Assembly (NCBI RefSeq): GCF_003350545.1
Contig: NZ_QQBA01000005.1
Span: 144,123 to 208,122, forward strand
Length of the DNA: 64,000 nucleotides
Reading direction: 5' to 3'
From: Flavobacterium glaciei
Lineage (GTDB): Bacteria; Bacteroidota; Bacteroidia; Flavobacteriales; Flavobacteriaceae
The position numbers and the translations under genes were made by a program. Position 1 is the first letter of the stretch. Every line of letters begins with the position of its first letter. The notes beneath the pieces are model-generated. The model saw nothing but the letters and a program-made list of their open reading frames with translations. It made no database searches and was not told the origin of the DNA. Shown here in pieces: positions 19,701 through 28,082 of the stretch.

Positions 19701-19994
19701 GAAGAAGTATTACTTGTAACAAATCTGGAAGAATATTTATTAGGACTAATAAAAGCTTCGGATCTTCATGAATTTTCATTAACTGACAACACTAAAATGG
19801 TTTCCATTCAATTATTTGGAAGTACAGGAACAATTTTTAATGATAAAATTATTATTTCAAACGAGTATAATAAAGAATTTGAAAGTATAAGAATGCAATT
19901 AAAAGAAAAATTGGTTACTTTAGATGTTCACAAACGTAAGCAATTGCTTATGGAATTATTATCTACAGAAATGAATGAAAATTTAGTGTTATGA
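16764..19994 (+). CDS. Large P-loop ATPase of the DUF4007/PAPS-reductase module
   Basis: A 1076-aa protein. The N-terminal AAA-like domain has Walker A G-N-Y-G-T-G-K-S-T at 48-56 and Walker B D136-E137 in I-I-I-D-E-F-G-K-F-L-E. The D-E-F-G-K-F pattern is shared with the large ATPases of BREX (BrxC/PglY-like) and related defence modules. The remaining 800 residues are charged, mostly helical, and have no motif I can name. The start overlaps DUF4007; the stop overlaps the PAPS-reductase start by 4 bp (ATGA). Tight coupling suggests the three proteins form a complex. The likely role is an ATP-driven step in recognition or modification of DNA. Confidence 0.75.
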   Translation: MQYSNISTNILRDESKDLNYVVTPNAIQIYERIVGSTSKSNKSYTLIGNYGTGKSTFLWAFEKNLLKEKIFFSYSNESKSHSYDFIKIVGDNSSLTDSLLKVLKLKMGSSKDIIDELEKRRNTAAKKNKGLVIIIDEFGKFLEFIGKNKQNNDLYLLQLISEWANDDSKNVFFIISLHQSFISYSVSLDISEKQEWEKIKGRFVELLFNEPVEQLLYFASKRLEHFELTKKYEDSFNLLNKAIKNSNLINFNEASTTELAKSLYPLDWLSANILVNALQRYGQNERSLFTFLNDNTKFSINSFNGKFYSISNVFDYLVNTLGSEIYSFNNPHRSQWQTCFRALERSELIVDVDYKLVTELIKTICLVNIFTKAGGLFDKKFISKYVHYTSEFDGELIEKTVDKLDKAGILRFYKHSNKINFLEGTDIDIEQELADVTKEINHDFSVTDAISDLVDFPVILVKKDSFEKGTPRFFEFKILTDLSSISKAEGALDGYINLIFDSNIKEKDIKAASNNSGSNLYVIYKNSKEIHNEIFTVNKLKFLINKHKEDRNAINLLKKEEEFHLQQLEKFVLDNLFISNDQNIWFYNGKVEFIKSKRALNETLSKICDLEFKNAPHYKNELVNKEFLSPQISTARKSFLRHLLKNESVENLGFPNDKFPPEKSIYITLVKDTGIHRKDDKLNHFYFSSPTDKTFKPLWDECDAFIKSANSSRRNLGELYEILSKAPYKLKKGFTEFWVPLFLIINKEDFALFHEVNGFIPYLTEDVLDLIHKTPTNYSIKSYDVSGLKVNLLESYKELVQVGDNELGTKSTFLSIFGNFLRFFRGLNEYTINTKRLSPKAISLREAIKTAKDPEDALFNQFPNALGFHSISINDDEEILKSYTYHIQDAIREIRSAYDALLDRIEEKIILSFYCETTDFESYKLEIQGRLKSINLSLLGTEQSIFYKRLISPLDDRASWLKSVADAALGKSIDKMIDEEEVLLVTNLEEYLLGLIKASDLHEFSLTDNTKMVSIQLFGSTGTIFNDKIIISNEYNKEFESIRMQLKEKLVTLDVHKRKQLLMELLSTEMNENLVL

Positions 19995-21118
19995 GCGAAA
20001 TAAAACATGTATTAGGAATTTCTGGAGGAAAAGATAGTGCCGCTTTGGCAATATATATGAGCCGTAAGCATCCTGACATTGATGTAGAATATTATACTTG
20101 TGATACAGGGAAGGAGTTGAATGAAACCTACGATTTGATTAATAAATTGAATTCGGTTTTAGGAAAAAATATTCGTTTATATAAATCAATTGATGAATTA
20201 AACTCACCGGAAAAAAATCCTTTTGACCATTTCTTGGCCATGTACGGCGGCTATTTACCATCTGCAACAGCTCGTTGGTGTACCGGAAAAATGAAGCTGG
20301 AGCCATTTGAAAATGAAATTGGAAACACACCAACAATCTCTTATGTTGGCATTCGTGGTGATGAAAATAGAGAAGGCTATATATCTAAAAAAGAAAATAT
20401 TCAATCTATTTTTCCATTTAGAAAGAACATTTGGAGTGAAGACGTTGTCAAAAAGTTTTTGGCAAATTCAAATATTGATTTTGTTAAAAAACAATATGAA
20501 TTAATAGCTCCAAAAGGAAAATTAGAAATGATTTTACAATATGTGGAGCAACCTATTTCTTTGCGTTTTACTCAAAAACAAAAGGTTAACGCTTTACTTG
20601 ATACTGATGTTAAACTTTTTAATAAAGTAGTATTTGAGTTTTTAAAAACTACCGATTATCCTGTTGGTAAATTGGAAAGGTTCTCATTGATTGAAAACGA
20701 TGAAGTTTTAGGAATTGATGATATTTTTAAAATATTAGATGATTCCGGTGTTGGAATACCGGCTTATTATTTACCGCTTGAGTATGAAGTTGAGATAAAT
20801 GGAGAAATTAAAAAAGGAACCTATTCGCGAAGTCGTTCAGGATGTTTCTTTTGTTTCTTTCAACAAAAAATAGAATGGGTTTGGTTATTGGAACAACATC
20901 CAACACTTTATGAAAAAGCTATTGACTATGAAAAAGAAGGGTACACTTGGACTATTGAACCTTTGCAAGAATTAAAAAAACCGGAACGTGTAAACGCGAT
21001 AAAAAAAGAACACTTTTTACGAATGCATAAAAACAAAACTAACGCAAAAACTTCTACAAGTTGGCAAGATGAAATCTTGGAAGCTGAAGGTGAAGGTTGT
21101 GCAAGTTGTTTTATATAA
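19991..21118 (+). CDS. PAPS-reductase-like (DndC-type) sulfurtransferase
   Basis: A 375-aa protein of the PP-loop ATP pyrophosphatase family, with S-G-G-K-D-S at 11-16. C37 lies in Y-Y-T-C-D-T-G and C97 in R-W-C-T-G-K-M-K. Other cysteines are the C285-F-F-C288 pair in a R-S-G-C-F-F-C block, as in DndC-type proteins that hold an Fe-S cluster, and C370/C373 at the extreme C-terminus. Shorter than a usual DndC (about 500 aa). In Dnd/Ssp systems this protein activates the DNA backbone for sulfur insertion, taking sulfur from a cysteine desulfurase; one is encoded nearby at 28083-29207. Canonical sulfate assimilation is less likely given the neighbours. Confidence 0.8.
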   Translation: MSEIKHVLGISGGKDSAALAIYMSRKHPDIDVEYYTCDTGKELNETYDLINKLNSVLGKNIRLYKSIDELNSPEKNPFDHFLAMYGGYLPSATARWCTGKMKLEPFENEIGNTPTISYVGIRGDENREGYISKKENIQSIFPFRKNIWSEDVVKKFLANSNIDFVKKQYELIAPKGKLEMILQYVEQPISLRFTQKQKVNALLDTDVKLFNKVVFEFLKTTDYPVGKLERFSLIENDEVLGIDDIFKILDDSGVGIPAYYLPLEYEVEINGEIKKGTYSRSRSGCFFCFFQQKIEWVWLLEQHPTLYEKAIDYEKEGYTWTIEPLQELKKPERVNAIKKEHFLRMHKNKTNAKTSTSWQDEILEAEGEGCASCFI

Positions 21119-21135
21119 ATTTTAAAAATAATTTT

Positions 21136-21876
21136 ATGTTTTTTAAAGAAAAATATATTATTTGGATGATTATTTCAATTAGTTTTTTAACTATTTTGAT
21201 TTTTTCATTAATTAATGAACCATGGTCCTTAATTGTTGTTGCAATTTTATCATCAATTGTTTCTAGTTTTGCTGTTTCAGCATTTTACAATATGGAGTTA
21301 CATAATACTATGGATAAGTACGAGAAAATTGGGATGGTTGATTATTTTGAGACTTTTGAAGAAGCACAGGAAGTAATTAGAAAAAAAATTGAAAAAGCAA
21401 AAAAAGTAGAAATTTACTTGATGTACGGATCAACTTTTTTTAAATCAAACTCTACTACATTAAAGCAATTTTTAGCTAAAACAAATTCAAGTTTAACGAT
21501 ATTTTTATACAATACAAATAATCCTTTTATTGATTCCTATGGAAATCATTGGTCTAAAGATATTGCAGGTGATGAATATAATTCTAAAAGCATTGTAAAA
21601 TTAATTGAACAAGTAAAAAGTAATTTATCATCATTTACAGAATTAGGCAAGAATAGTTCATTTGAAATTTTTGAAATTATAGAATCTCCCATCTCATATT
21701 CTTACTATATAGTAGATGATTATTTATTTTTTGTACCATCCAAAAACACAAGATCTAAAAACTTAAAACCACCTGTGTTATTTTTTAAAAAAACTAGAAA
21801 TAAAAAAACAATGTATTATAAAATTCAGAAAGAAATAGAATTGATGAAATCTTCTAATGAGCTAAAAAAAATATAG
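21136..21876 (+). CDS. Membrane-anchored protein, possibly PLD-fold
   Basis: A 246-aa protein from the ATG at 21136. An upstream ATG at 21097 would sit inside the preceding gene, so the internal start is preferred. Two membrane helices lie at about 8-25 and 32-52. The cytoplasmic part has a helical linker, then a strand-helix pattern (V-E-I-Y-L-M-Y-G-S, L-T-I-F-L-Y-N-T-N-N-P) that resembles inactive or divergent PLD-like domains. No HxK pair is visible. It lies between the sulfurtransferase and the exonuclease, ending 2 bp before the latter. I do not recognise the family; a membrane sensor or effector is possible. Confidence 0.6.
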   Translation: MFFKEKYIIWMIISISFLTILIFSLINEPWSLIVVAILSSIVSSFAVSAFYNMELHNTMDKYEKIGMVDYFETFEEAQEVIRKKIEKAKKVEIYLMYGSTFFKSNSTTLKQFLAKTNSSLTIFLYNTNNPFIDSYGNHWSKDIAGDEYNSKSIVKLIEQVKSNLSSFTELGKNSSFEIFEIIESPISYSYYIVDDYLFFVPSKNTRSKNLKPPVLFFKKTRNKKTMYYKIQKEIELMKSSNELKKI

Positions 21877-21878
21877 TA

Positions 21879-22412
21879 ATGATTTGTTTTATTGATTTTG
21901 AAACTAGTGGAATTGATGTATTCAAGGATTATCCGATTGAATTTGGAGCAGTACTAGTTGATGATAAATTGAATATTATTAAAGAATTTCATTCATTTAT
22001 CAATCCTGACAGAAAAAGAAAAATAAGTTCAGCAGCTTTAAAAATTCACGGATTAAAAAAAGATGATTTAGTACGTATGCCAAACTCTAAACAAGTGATA
22101 ACATCTTTTTTTAATGAAATGGGACATGATTTTAAATTAGCAGGATGGAACATATCCTTTGATGTCGTATTTCTAAGAAAATTGGCTCATCAAAATTCAA
22201 TGATGCGAGAATATAATAAAATAAATTATCGACACTTAGATATTCAATCAATTAGTTATTTATACAATAAAATGAACAAGAATTTAATTGATAATAATTC
22301 TTTAGATAATATGTGCAAAATATTTAATTTGAATAGAAAGGATAAACACAATGCTTTAGATGATGCAAAACTAACTTTTGAGATCTATAAAAAAATTATT
22401 TCAACAATTTAA
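21879..22412 (+). CDS. DnaQ-like DEDDh 3'-5' exonuclease
   Basis: A 177-aa protein with all DEDDh residues: D6 and E8 in I-D-F-E-T-S-G, D95 in N-I-S-F-D-V-V-F-L, and H157 and D162 in K-H-N-A-L-D-D-A. It is a compact single-domain nuclease of the polymerase-epsilon-subunit type. Here it is the last gene of the DUF4007 operon and ends tail to tail with the leftward operon; its stop overlaps the stop of the small HTH gene. It may degrade or trim DNA or RNA as part of the system rather than proofread replication. Confidence 0.8.
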   Translation: MICFIDFETSGIDVFKDYPIEFGAVLVDDKLNIIKEFHSFINPDRKRKISSAALKIHGLKKDDLVRMPNSKQVITSFFNEMGHDFKLAGWNISFDVVFLRKLAHQNSMMREYNKINYRHLDIQSISYLYNKMNKNLIDNNSLDNMCKIFNLNRKDKHNALDDAKLTFEIYKKIISTI

Positions 22413-22552
22413 ATTGTATAATACAAAAAAGCTCTACCCACTTTTTTAAATTCTATTTTCCCTTCTAAACGCAAGTGCATTAATTTACAATCACTTATTT
22501 TTAGAAGGGATTTTGTTTCTTTTGAGGTTAACCATTTTTTAGATTTTTCCAA
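22409..22552 (-). CDS. Tiny excisionase-type HTH protein (TTG start)
   Basis: A 47-codon frame with a TTG start at 22552 that encodes K-K-W-L-T-S-K-E-T-K-S-L-L-K-I-S, then L-R-L-E-G-K-I-E-F-K-K-V-G-R-A-F-L-Y-Y. This is a clear excisionase/MerR-like helix-turn-helix. It has no ATG, so automatic calling would miss it. Upstream in the same frame the first stop is a TAG within the end of the 131-aa gene. One extra base near the TCAAAATAA at the end of that gene would fuse the two, so it could instead be the C-terminal domain of a frameshifted 131-aa protein. Confidence 0.5.
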   Translation of the reverse strand: MEKSKKWLTSKETKSLLKISDCKLMHLRLEGKIEFKKVGRAFLYYTI

Positions 22553-22557
22553 TTCAA

Positions 22558-22953
22558 TTATTTTGAAATTCTACTGATTAAATATTCTTCAATTTTATCT
22601 GCTTTAAAAAGTGTAATTAAAATATCTTCAATTACTAAAGTTGAAATTTTAGATTCAAGTTCTGAAAGATTTCTAAAATCATTTATATCTTCACTAATTT
22701 TAATTGTTAAATAACCTTTATTCACAAAAGCTTTTAAAGGCATTCCTAGCTTGTTATTTGTTGTTTTAAACTCATTTTTATAGGAGTTCCACACTTCTTG
22801 AAACTCACTATTTAAAGTTAAAATATCAGAAAGAATCTTTCCGCTTTTTTTATAGATTCTTGATAAAGCAATTAACAATATTATCTGATGAGGAGCAAGA
22901 CTTCCTCTAGCTTTGTCTCTTTTTAGACCATCTATAAATTCTTGTGGATTCAT
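22558..22953 (-). CDS. Small protein resembling a sulfur-binding/HNH-enzyme head domain
   Basis: A 131-aa protein. The N-terminal pattern L-K-R-D-K-A-R-G-S-L-A-P-H-Q-I-I-L-L-I-A-L, then F-Q-E-V-W, and a C-terminal helix pair resemble the stand-alone head domain found before HNH nucleases in ScoMcrA-type enzymes. That domain includes the sulfur-binding domains that read phosphorothioate DNA. No nuclease motif is present in this gene. If the match is right it would be a reader for the modification made by its neighbours. It lies 26 bp downstream of the 156-aa gene in the leftward operon. The call rests on a remembered pattern only. Confidence 0.5.
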   Translation of the reverse strand: MNPQEFIDGLKRDKARGSLAPHQIILLIALSRIYKKSGKILSDILTLNSEFQEVWNSYKNEFKTTNNKLGMPLKAFVNKGYLTIKISEDINDFRNLSELESKISTLVIEDILITLFKADKIEEYLISRISK

Positions 22954-22979
22954 ATTTAGTATTACTAATTAAAATAAGT

Positions 22980-23450
22980 TTAAACTTTTGCTCTATCTAC
23001 TATTTCGAAGAAATAATCATCCGCATAATTGAACTTATGTTCAAAACCAGGTGTTTGTCTTAATTCCAGAATATGTTTCGCTCCACCTTCAGCATATTCA
23101 CTAATAATAGTTAGTATTTTTCTTGAATCTAAAATATCATCTGATGTTTTTGCTTCAATTTTCCCAATTGCCATTAACATTAATCCGTTTGCAATTATTT
23201 CTGAACCATTTGATATTCTTAAAAACTCAAATGAACTTGTATGTGGTAATGAAGCACCTTCTATTCTTTTGTTATTAACAAAACCAATTATTGCTGACCA
23301 TGCATAAACTTGCCAATATTTTGAAAAAAATTTATCATCTTGTTTTGAAAGATTTTCTTGTTTTCTACTGAAAAGATCTCTAACTTTTAGAACATAATCA
23401 CCATGATGAATATATTTTTTATTTAATTCTATAATTAACTTTTCTTTCAT
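22980..23450 (-). CDS. Small Dnd-associated-like protein
   Basis: A 156-aa cytoplasmic protein between the SMC ATPase (7 bp upstream) and the 131-aa gene. Visible blocks are K-V-R-D-L-F-S near the start, W-S-A-I-I-G-F, a central helical part, and I-S-E-Y-A-E-G-G-A near the end. It weakly recalls small proteins of phosphorothioation loci (DndE or the 'associated protein 4' family) in size and in the Y-A-x-G-G block. I cannot assign a function. No signal peptide or membrane segment is present. Confidence 0.6.
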   Translation of the reverse strand: MKEKLIIELNKKYIHHGDYVLKVRDLFSRKQENLSKQDDKFFSKYWQVYAWSAIIGFVNNKRIEGASLPHTSSFEFLRISNGSEIIANGLMLMAIGKIEAKTSDDILDSRKILTIISEYAEGGAKHILELRQTPGFEHKFNYADDYFFEIVDRAKV

Positions 23451-23457
23451 CAGAGTA

Positions 23458-25581
23458 TTATTTTATAGTTGTAATAAATGTTTTTTTATTAGTTCTTGAA
23501 TTAACGCCATTTTCGTCTATTTTTCGATTTTTAAATTCGTAATATTTAACTATTTTGGCATCTTCAATTAATTTACTTCTTTCATTCGAATCTAATTTTG
23601 AATAATCTTTTGACATAATTATCATTTGCTCAAATGAGTTGCCAATATTTATTGTTAAACTTATAGTATTAAAAGGATCTAAATCAGAAGACAAAGCATC
23701 GGCTACAATAGGATATGATTTTTTCATTTTTTTCTCGCTTAATGAAAGAAAGGCATTAGCAACAGCAAGTTTCTGAGCTACAACTTCACCTTGATTTAAA
23801 TTATCTAATACATTTTTTGTTCCAATATCAATAATTCTAATACCATTGTCAATTTCAATTTCACCCTGAGTATTACCTCCTAAGTACAATGAATACAATC
23901 TATTACTTTCAGATTGAATTTCATTAATTAAATTTGATAAAGCTATAGACCTTAACTGTCCTATACTTTTTAAAAACATTTTAATATAATCTGATGCAAT
24001 ACTTTCAGGAAAGTTAGTGTCAAAACTGACCATAGTTTTTTCCTTTTCAATCAAGTCATTTTTTAAGCCTTCCTCTAAAATTGAAATCTCGGATTTTATA
24101 AACCTCAAACTATCTGACTTTCTATCTTTTGCTAACCTTAAACTTTGAATTTTAGAAAGTATTTGACTTGCAGTTGTTGCTCCAACAGTAATATCCATTT
24201 CCTTATCATGACCTGAATCAGTATAAACAGACGCTATTCTATTTACTAGTCTATTTCTGTTTTTTATCAATAAATTAATAGCTTTATTTTTGTCTTTAAT
24301 ATCATTTTCAATATCTGGAAGTTCACTTAGGAGTCTTCTTCTCGACTTATTTAGTTCGGTATAATTATCTTGTAAAACCTTATGGTTGGAATTATCTTGA
24401 AAATCATTTAATCTTTTAACTAATGCCTCATATTCAGGTGTATGATCTAAGACAGGTCGTTCACAGATATAACAAATTTTATCATTTATCATTTTTTCAA
24501 CATACTCTGGACCTGGAAGTGAAATAGGGACAGGATTTGTTGTATTTTGAAACTTTTTTATTTCTTCACTAAGAATATTTAAGTTTTTATCGGAAGCATT
24601 TATTAAGCTTTCACATCCATTTAACATCCATTTATTAATTAAAGATTCTTTATTGTTTGTACTTAAATCATCAATTCGTGATTTAGTCAAACTCAATTCT
24701 GACTCTAACGCATTTAATTGAACTTTAATATCCCTATACTTATCATAACCTTTTAGTTTGTTCTCTTCTTCAGCAATATCATCTTGAAGTTTATCAATAT
24801 CATTTTGTATATCAATTATAGATTCTTTCTTTTTTTCAATATTCTTAGTTTTATAACTAATATCGTTAATTAAGTTTTGTTGGGTTACAGTAAGCTTCTT
24901 TTGTAATCCTAATTCTTTATCAACTTTTTTATCTATACTTACTGAGGATGCTTTTACAATCTTTTCCATGTTATCATAAATTGGAAAATATGAAATCTCA
25001 TTAATCGCATTCTTAAGTGTACTTGGTTTACTAAAATCATATAGTTCATCCATAGTTTCACCTTGGTACCACATGAATTTTCTTATGCTTGAGGGAAATA
25101 TTTTTTCTAAAAACCAACTTTGATTATATTGAGGTATAAACTCAGTTTCACCATCTTTTACATAGGAAATTACAAGTTCAGGTTTAGAGAATATTGTTAA
25201 TGTATTAGCGATTTTTTGATATATAACTTTTTTAGTGAAAGTATATTCAATTAATTCATTTTTAGGCTCATCGTTTAAATGAAACTCATTTGTTAATACA
25301 ATTTCAACTGAACAATTTATTTTATCATTTTCTAAGCTGCTCTCTTTAAGTAAATCTGGGCAAACAATTTGTCTTGAGCCATCTTTCCACTCTTTTCTTG
25401 TGGAATTATTATCTACATCAGCATAAATTTTATCAAAGAAAGTCCAATAAAATGCATTAAAAAGCTGTGATTTACCACCTGAATTTACTGCCGAAATTAC
25501 ATTTAATCCTTTCGAAAATTCTAATATGTTTTCATCTAAGAAACAATAAAAATTATTTACAATTACTTTATCTATTATCAT
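23458..25581 (-). CDS. DndD-like SMC/RecN-type ATPase
   Basis: A 707-aa protein with split ATPase halves. The N-terminal P-loop is A-V-N-S-G-G-K-S with K37; a long coiled coil (about 210-560) is interrupted by a zinc-hook-like C370-Y-I-C373 pair. The C-terminal half has a Q-G-E-V-V-A-Q-K signature-like block and a Walker B at D628 followed by Ala where a Glu is usual. This is the architecture of DndD, the structural ATPase of DNA phosphorothioation, and of Rad50-like proteins. It starts 1 bp after the 75-aa gene stop. Probably partner of the sulfurtransferase encoded in the facing operon. Confidence 0.75.
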   Translation of the reverse strand: MIIDKVIVNNFYCFLDENILEFSKGLNVISAVNSGGKSQLFNAFYWTFFDKIYADVDNNSTRKEWKDGSRQIVCPDLLKESSLENDKINCSVEIVLTNEFHLNDEPKNELIEYTFTKKVIYQKIANTLTIFSKPELVISYVKDGETEFIPQYNQSWFLEKIFPSSIRKFMWYQGETMDELYDFSKPSTLKNAINEISYFPIYDNMEKIVKASSVSIDKKVDKELGLQKKLTVTQQNLINDISYKTKNIEKKKESIIDIQNDIDKLQDDIAEEENKLKGYDKYRDIKVQLNALESELSLTKSRIDDLSTNNKESLINKWMLNGCESLINASDKNLNILSEEIKKFQNTTNPVPISLPGPEYVEKMINDKICYICERPVLDHTPEYEALVKRLNDFQDNSNHKVLQDNYTELNKSRRRLLSELPDIENDIKDKNKAINLLIKNRNRLVNRIASVYTDSGHDKEMDITVGATTASQILSKIQSLRLAKDRKSDSLRFIKSEISILEEGLKNDLIEKEKTMVSFDTNFPESIASDYIKMFLKSIGQLRSIALSNLINEIQSESNRLYSLYLGGNTQGEIEIDNGIRIIDIGTKNVLDNLNQGEVVAQKLAVANAFLSLSEKKMKKSYPIVADALSSDLDPFNTISLTINIGNSFEQMIIMSKDYSKLDSNERSKLIEDAKIVKYYEFKNRKIDENGVNSRTNKKTFITTIK

Positions 25582-25582
25582 C

Positions 25583-25810
25583 TTAATGCAATTTTGTTTT
25601 TATAGTGTTAATGATAAATGTTTCGAATTCGGCTCTTCCTTTTTCAACAAAAGAAGAATCTTCATTTCCATATTTATTGTCCAACAATTTTTCAAAAGCT
25701 TTTGTGACAATTTCTATTTCTAATTTTTTTGAAGATATTATTTCTTGAATTTCAGGAGTTTTTAAAATTTCCCCAAATTCTTCTCTTAAATTATCATTTA
25801 AACTTTTCAT
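25583..25810 (-). CDS. 75-aa protein of the sulfur-modification-like operon
   Basis: A small acidic-basic helical protein, with no cysteine or known motif. It sits 9 bp after the helicase stop and 1 bp before the SMC-like ATPase, so it is surely part of the operon. Size and position suggest an adaptor subunit for the ATPase or helicase. I do not recognise a family; it lacks the features I associate with DndE. Confidence 0.65.
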   Translation of the reverse strand: MKSLNDNLREEFGEILKTPEIQEIISSKKLEIEIVTKAFEKLLDNKYGNEDSSFVEKGRAEFETFIINTIKTKLH

Positions 25811-25819
25811 AAAATCAAT

Positions 25820-28081
25820 TTATAAATTATATTTTTCCTCCTCAATGTTCGCTAAATCATATATATCGATACCAAAACTATAACATAAGTCTTCTAATTC
25901 TTTCAAACATTCAAGTTTATTTTCTGCAAGGACTGCGAAATTTACCAATCTTTTTAATTCACTTACTAGAATATTTTTTTCTAATTTTATTTGATTTGAA
26001 TCAGTTGTTGTAATGTCAAGGATTGGTTTTACAATCATATCATAAATATATGCATACTCTTTTTTACCATGAAATCTCAAAACTCTACCTCTTCTTTGAA
26101 TGTATTGTCTAGGGTTACCAGTGCTTGAACAAAAAATAGCGAATTGAGTTTGAGGAATATCAACTCCTTCATCTAAACACTTCATTGCCAATAATGCATC
26201 CAAATCACCTTTACTAAATTGATTCAGAATTTCGTCTCTATGTTTTGTTTCACCTGTGAACTTTTTTAATTTAAATTTATATTTATCATACAACAAGTTT
26301 GTATATAAATTAATTATCGAATCATCATCTTCATCATCGCGATCTAAATCATTTTCATCATAATTTGTTTCGTAACCTTCCGGAACATAAATAAAAGCAT
26401 ATTTAAATTTGTCTTTACCTATGTCATCAATTATATTAACTAAACACTTTGATTTTTTTCTTGCTTTATGGATGATGTTCTTTCTGTTAATTAATAGACT
26501 ATTTACGTATGGATCATCTTTATATTTACCTGTCTTAGGATCTAAAAATTTATTAAGTTTATTGGTAATTTCTCTATATTCATTTAATTCATCAGTTTCT
26601 AAATCTACAATTATTGGATAATAATAGTATTTGCATAATACTTTATCATCAATTGCCTTTCTCATGTTGTAATTAAAAGTGTATAATGGTGGATATGAAT
26701 TAAAAAAGCTACATAATTCTAATTCCCCTATTTCATCATATTGTCTTTCAGGAGTTGCCGATAATCCAATTCTTTTTTCAATACCAAGTGGCAAAACTTT
26801 TAATAAATTTTTTGAACCTAATGTATGAGCCTCATCAGCAATGATTGTAATATTTTTAAATTCATTTTTAAATAAATCATTAAAAATGTTTTGAAATCTT
26901 TGACCTCTAAAAGTTGCATAGGTTAATAAAATACAAAAATTAACATCATTACCAAGCCTTATATTTCTGCCATAATTTCTAACAGACTCTTCCCAATTAT
27001 TATTTAAACTAGAACAAATTGTTACTTCTTCAAATTTAAATTTCTGAGTTATTTCCTTTTCCCATTGAGTAGCCAATGAAATAGTAGGCACTAAAACAAT
27101 AAACTTATAAAACTTATTTATTTTATAATCTTCTACAATACAATTTAACGATGTTATTGTTTTACCAGTTCCTGTTGCCATTGCAAATAGTCCTTTCCTA
27201 TCATTGTCAACCCAGTTTTGATAAGCTTTTATTTGGTATTCACGAGGTCCACCATCAAATGGAAATTTAGGAGAATTATCAATTTTTTCATATTCTGACA
27301 TTTGCTCCATTGCCATATTGATTGATTTTTTCACTTTTATATTGTCAAAAATGCTTTCTCTCTTACTGAGCAGATAATCTTCTTTACTTAATAATTCTTT
27401 TAAGCTTTTGTTCCCAAATTCTTCAATTATAGTAGACTTTACATCCTCAATATTAAGATAATCCACATTTTCAGATTTTCCAGAAAAAATCCTTTCAAAA
27501 TATTTAATCTGTTTATTGACTGACCTTTGTGAACTATCGTCTTCCCAAGATAATCTACATTCTAATTCTTCGAGATTTTCAACAAAACCATAATAGGTAA
27601 AATTACAAGATGATTTGTAACTAACCGAATTTTCGCCATCGCTAAAAACACCTGATTTATAATGTGAAATTCCTTTTCCGTCTTTTGGTTTAATGATTTT
27701 TATTTCAATTCTATCATTTGCAATTAACCAAGCAAAACACTCGAAGAAATGCTTACCATATTCGTCTAATGAAGCCTTTAATTCCCTAACATTATTAAAA
27801 TTATAAATGGTTGAAATTCCATCTTTATTTTGCCCTTTTTCAATTGCCTTTTTATCTTCGTCTGACAATACATTGTTAATTACTGCTCTCATTTTACCAC
27901 CAGAATGTATAAAGTTTGCAAAACCTAATGATAGTACATTAAGAGCTGAAGAACTAAAATACCCTAATAATAAATCAAATGAATTGCTATTGCATAAAGC
28001 ATCTATATAAAACTGTAATGGCTCATCTTCACTTCCAGTCTTATAATCTCTATCTTCAGCCCAATTAACATTCTTTAACAT
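25820..28081 (-). CDS. PLD-DEAH helicase restriction-like protein
   Basis: A 753-aa protein. Residues 1-180 form a PLD-like nuclease domain with H140-Y-K142, D148 and a C-N160-F-T-Y-Y-G block. An SF2 helicase follows: Walker A ATGTGKT at 302-308, D416-E-A-H419, and a motif VI region Q-Y-I-Q-R-R-G-R-V-L-R. The fusion order matches SF2 restriction enzymes and the 'DNA phosphorothioation system restriction enzyme' family I recall. Likely role: ATP-driven scanning and cleavage of DNA that lacks (or carries) the sulfur mark. It starts 1 bp after the cysteine desulfurase stop. Confidence 0.8.
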   Translation of the reverse strand: MLKNVNWAEDRDYKTGSEDEPLQFYIDALCNSNSFDLLLGYFSSSALNVLSLGFANFIHSGGKMRAVINNVLSDEDKKAIEKGQNKDGISTIYNFNNVRELKASLDEYGKHFFECFAWLIANDRIEIKIIKPKDGKGISHYKSGVFSDGENSVSYKSSCNFTYYGFVENLEELECRLSWEDDSSQRSVNKQIKYFERIFSGKSENVDYLNIEDVKSTIIEEFGNKSLKELLSKEDYLLSKRESIFDNIKVKKSINMAMEQMSEYEKIDNSPKFPFDGGPREYQIKAYQNWVDNDRKGLFAMATGTGKTITSLNCIVEDYKINKFYKFIVLVPTISLATQWEKEITQKFKFEEVTICSSLNNNWEESVRNYGRNIRLGNDVNFCILLTYATFRGQRFQNIFNDLFKNEFKNITIIADEAHTLGSKNLLKVLPLGIEKRIGLSATPERQYDEIGELELCSFFNSYPPLYTFNYNMRKAIDDKVLCKYYYYPIIVDLETDELNEYREITNKLNKFLDPKTGKYKDDPYVNSLLINRKNIIHKARKKSKCLVNIIDDIGKDKFKYAFIYVPEGYETNYDENDLDRDDEDDDSIINLYTNLLYDKYKFKLKKFTGETKHRDEILNQFSKGDLDALLAMKCLDEGVDIPQTQFAIFCSSTGNPRQYIQRRGRVLRFHGKKEYAYIYDMIVKPILDITTTDSNQIKLEKNILVSELKRLVNFAVLAENKLECLKELEDLCYSFGIDIYDLANIEEEKYNL

Positions 28082-28082
28082 A

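Noticed and set aside
19991..21118. Assimilatory CysH
   Set aside because: No cysD, cysN, cysI or sulfate genes nearby, and the C-F-F-C pair with DUF4007 and ATPase neighbours points to DNA-sulfur chemistry.
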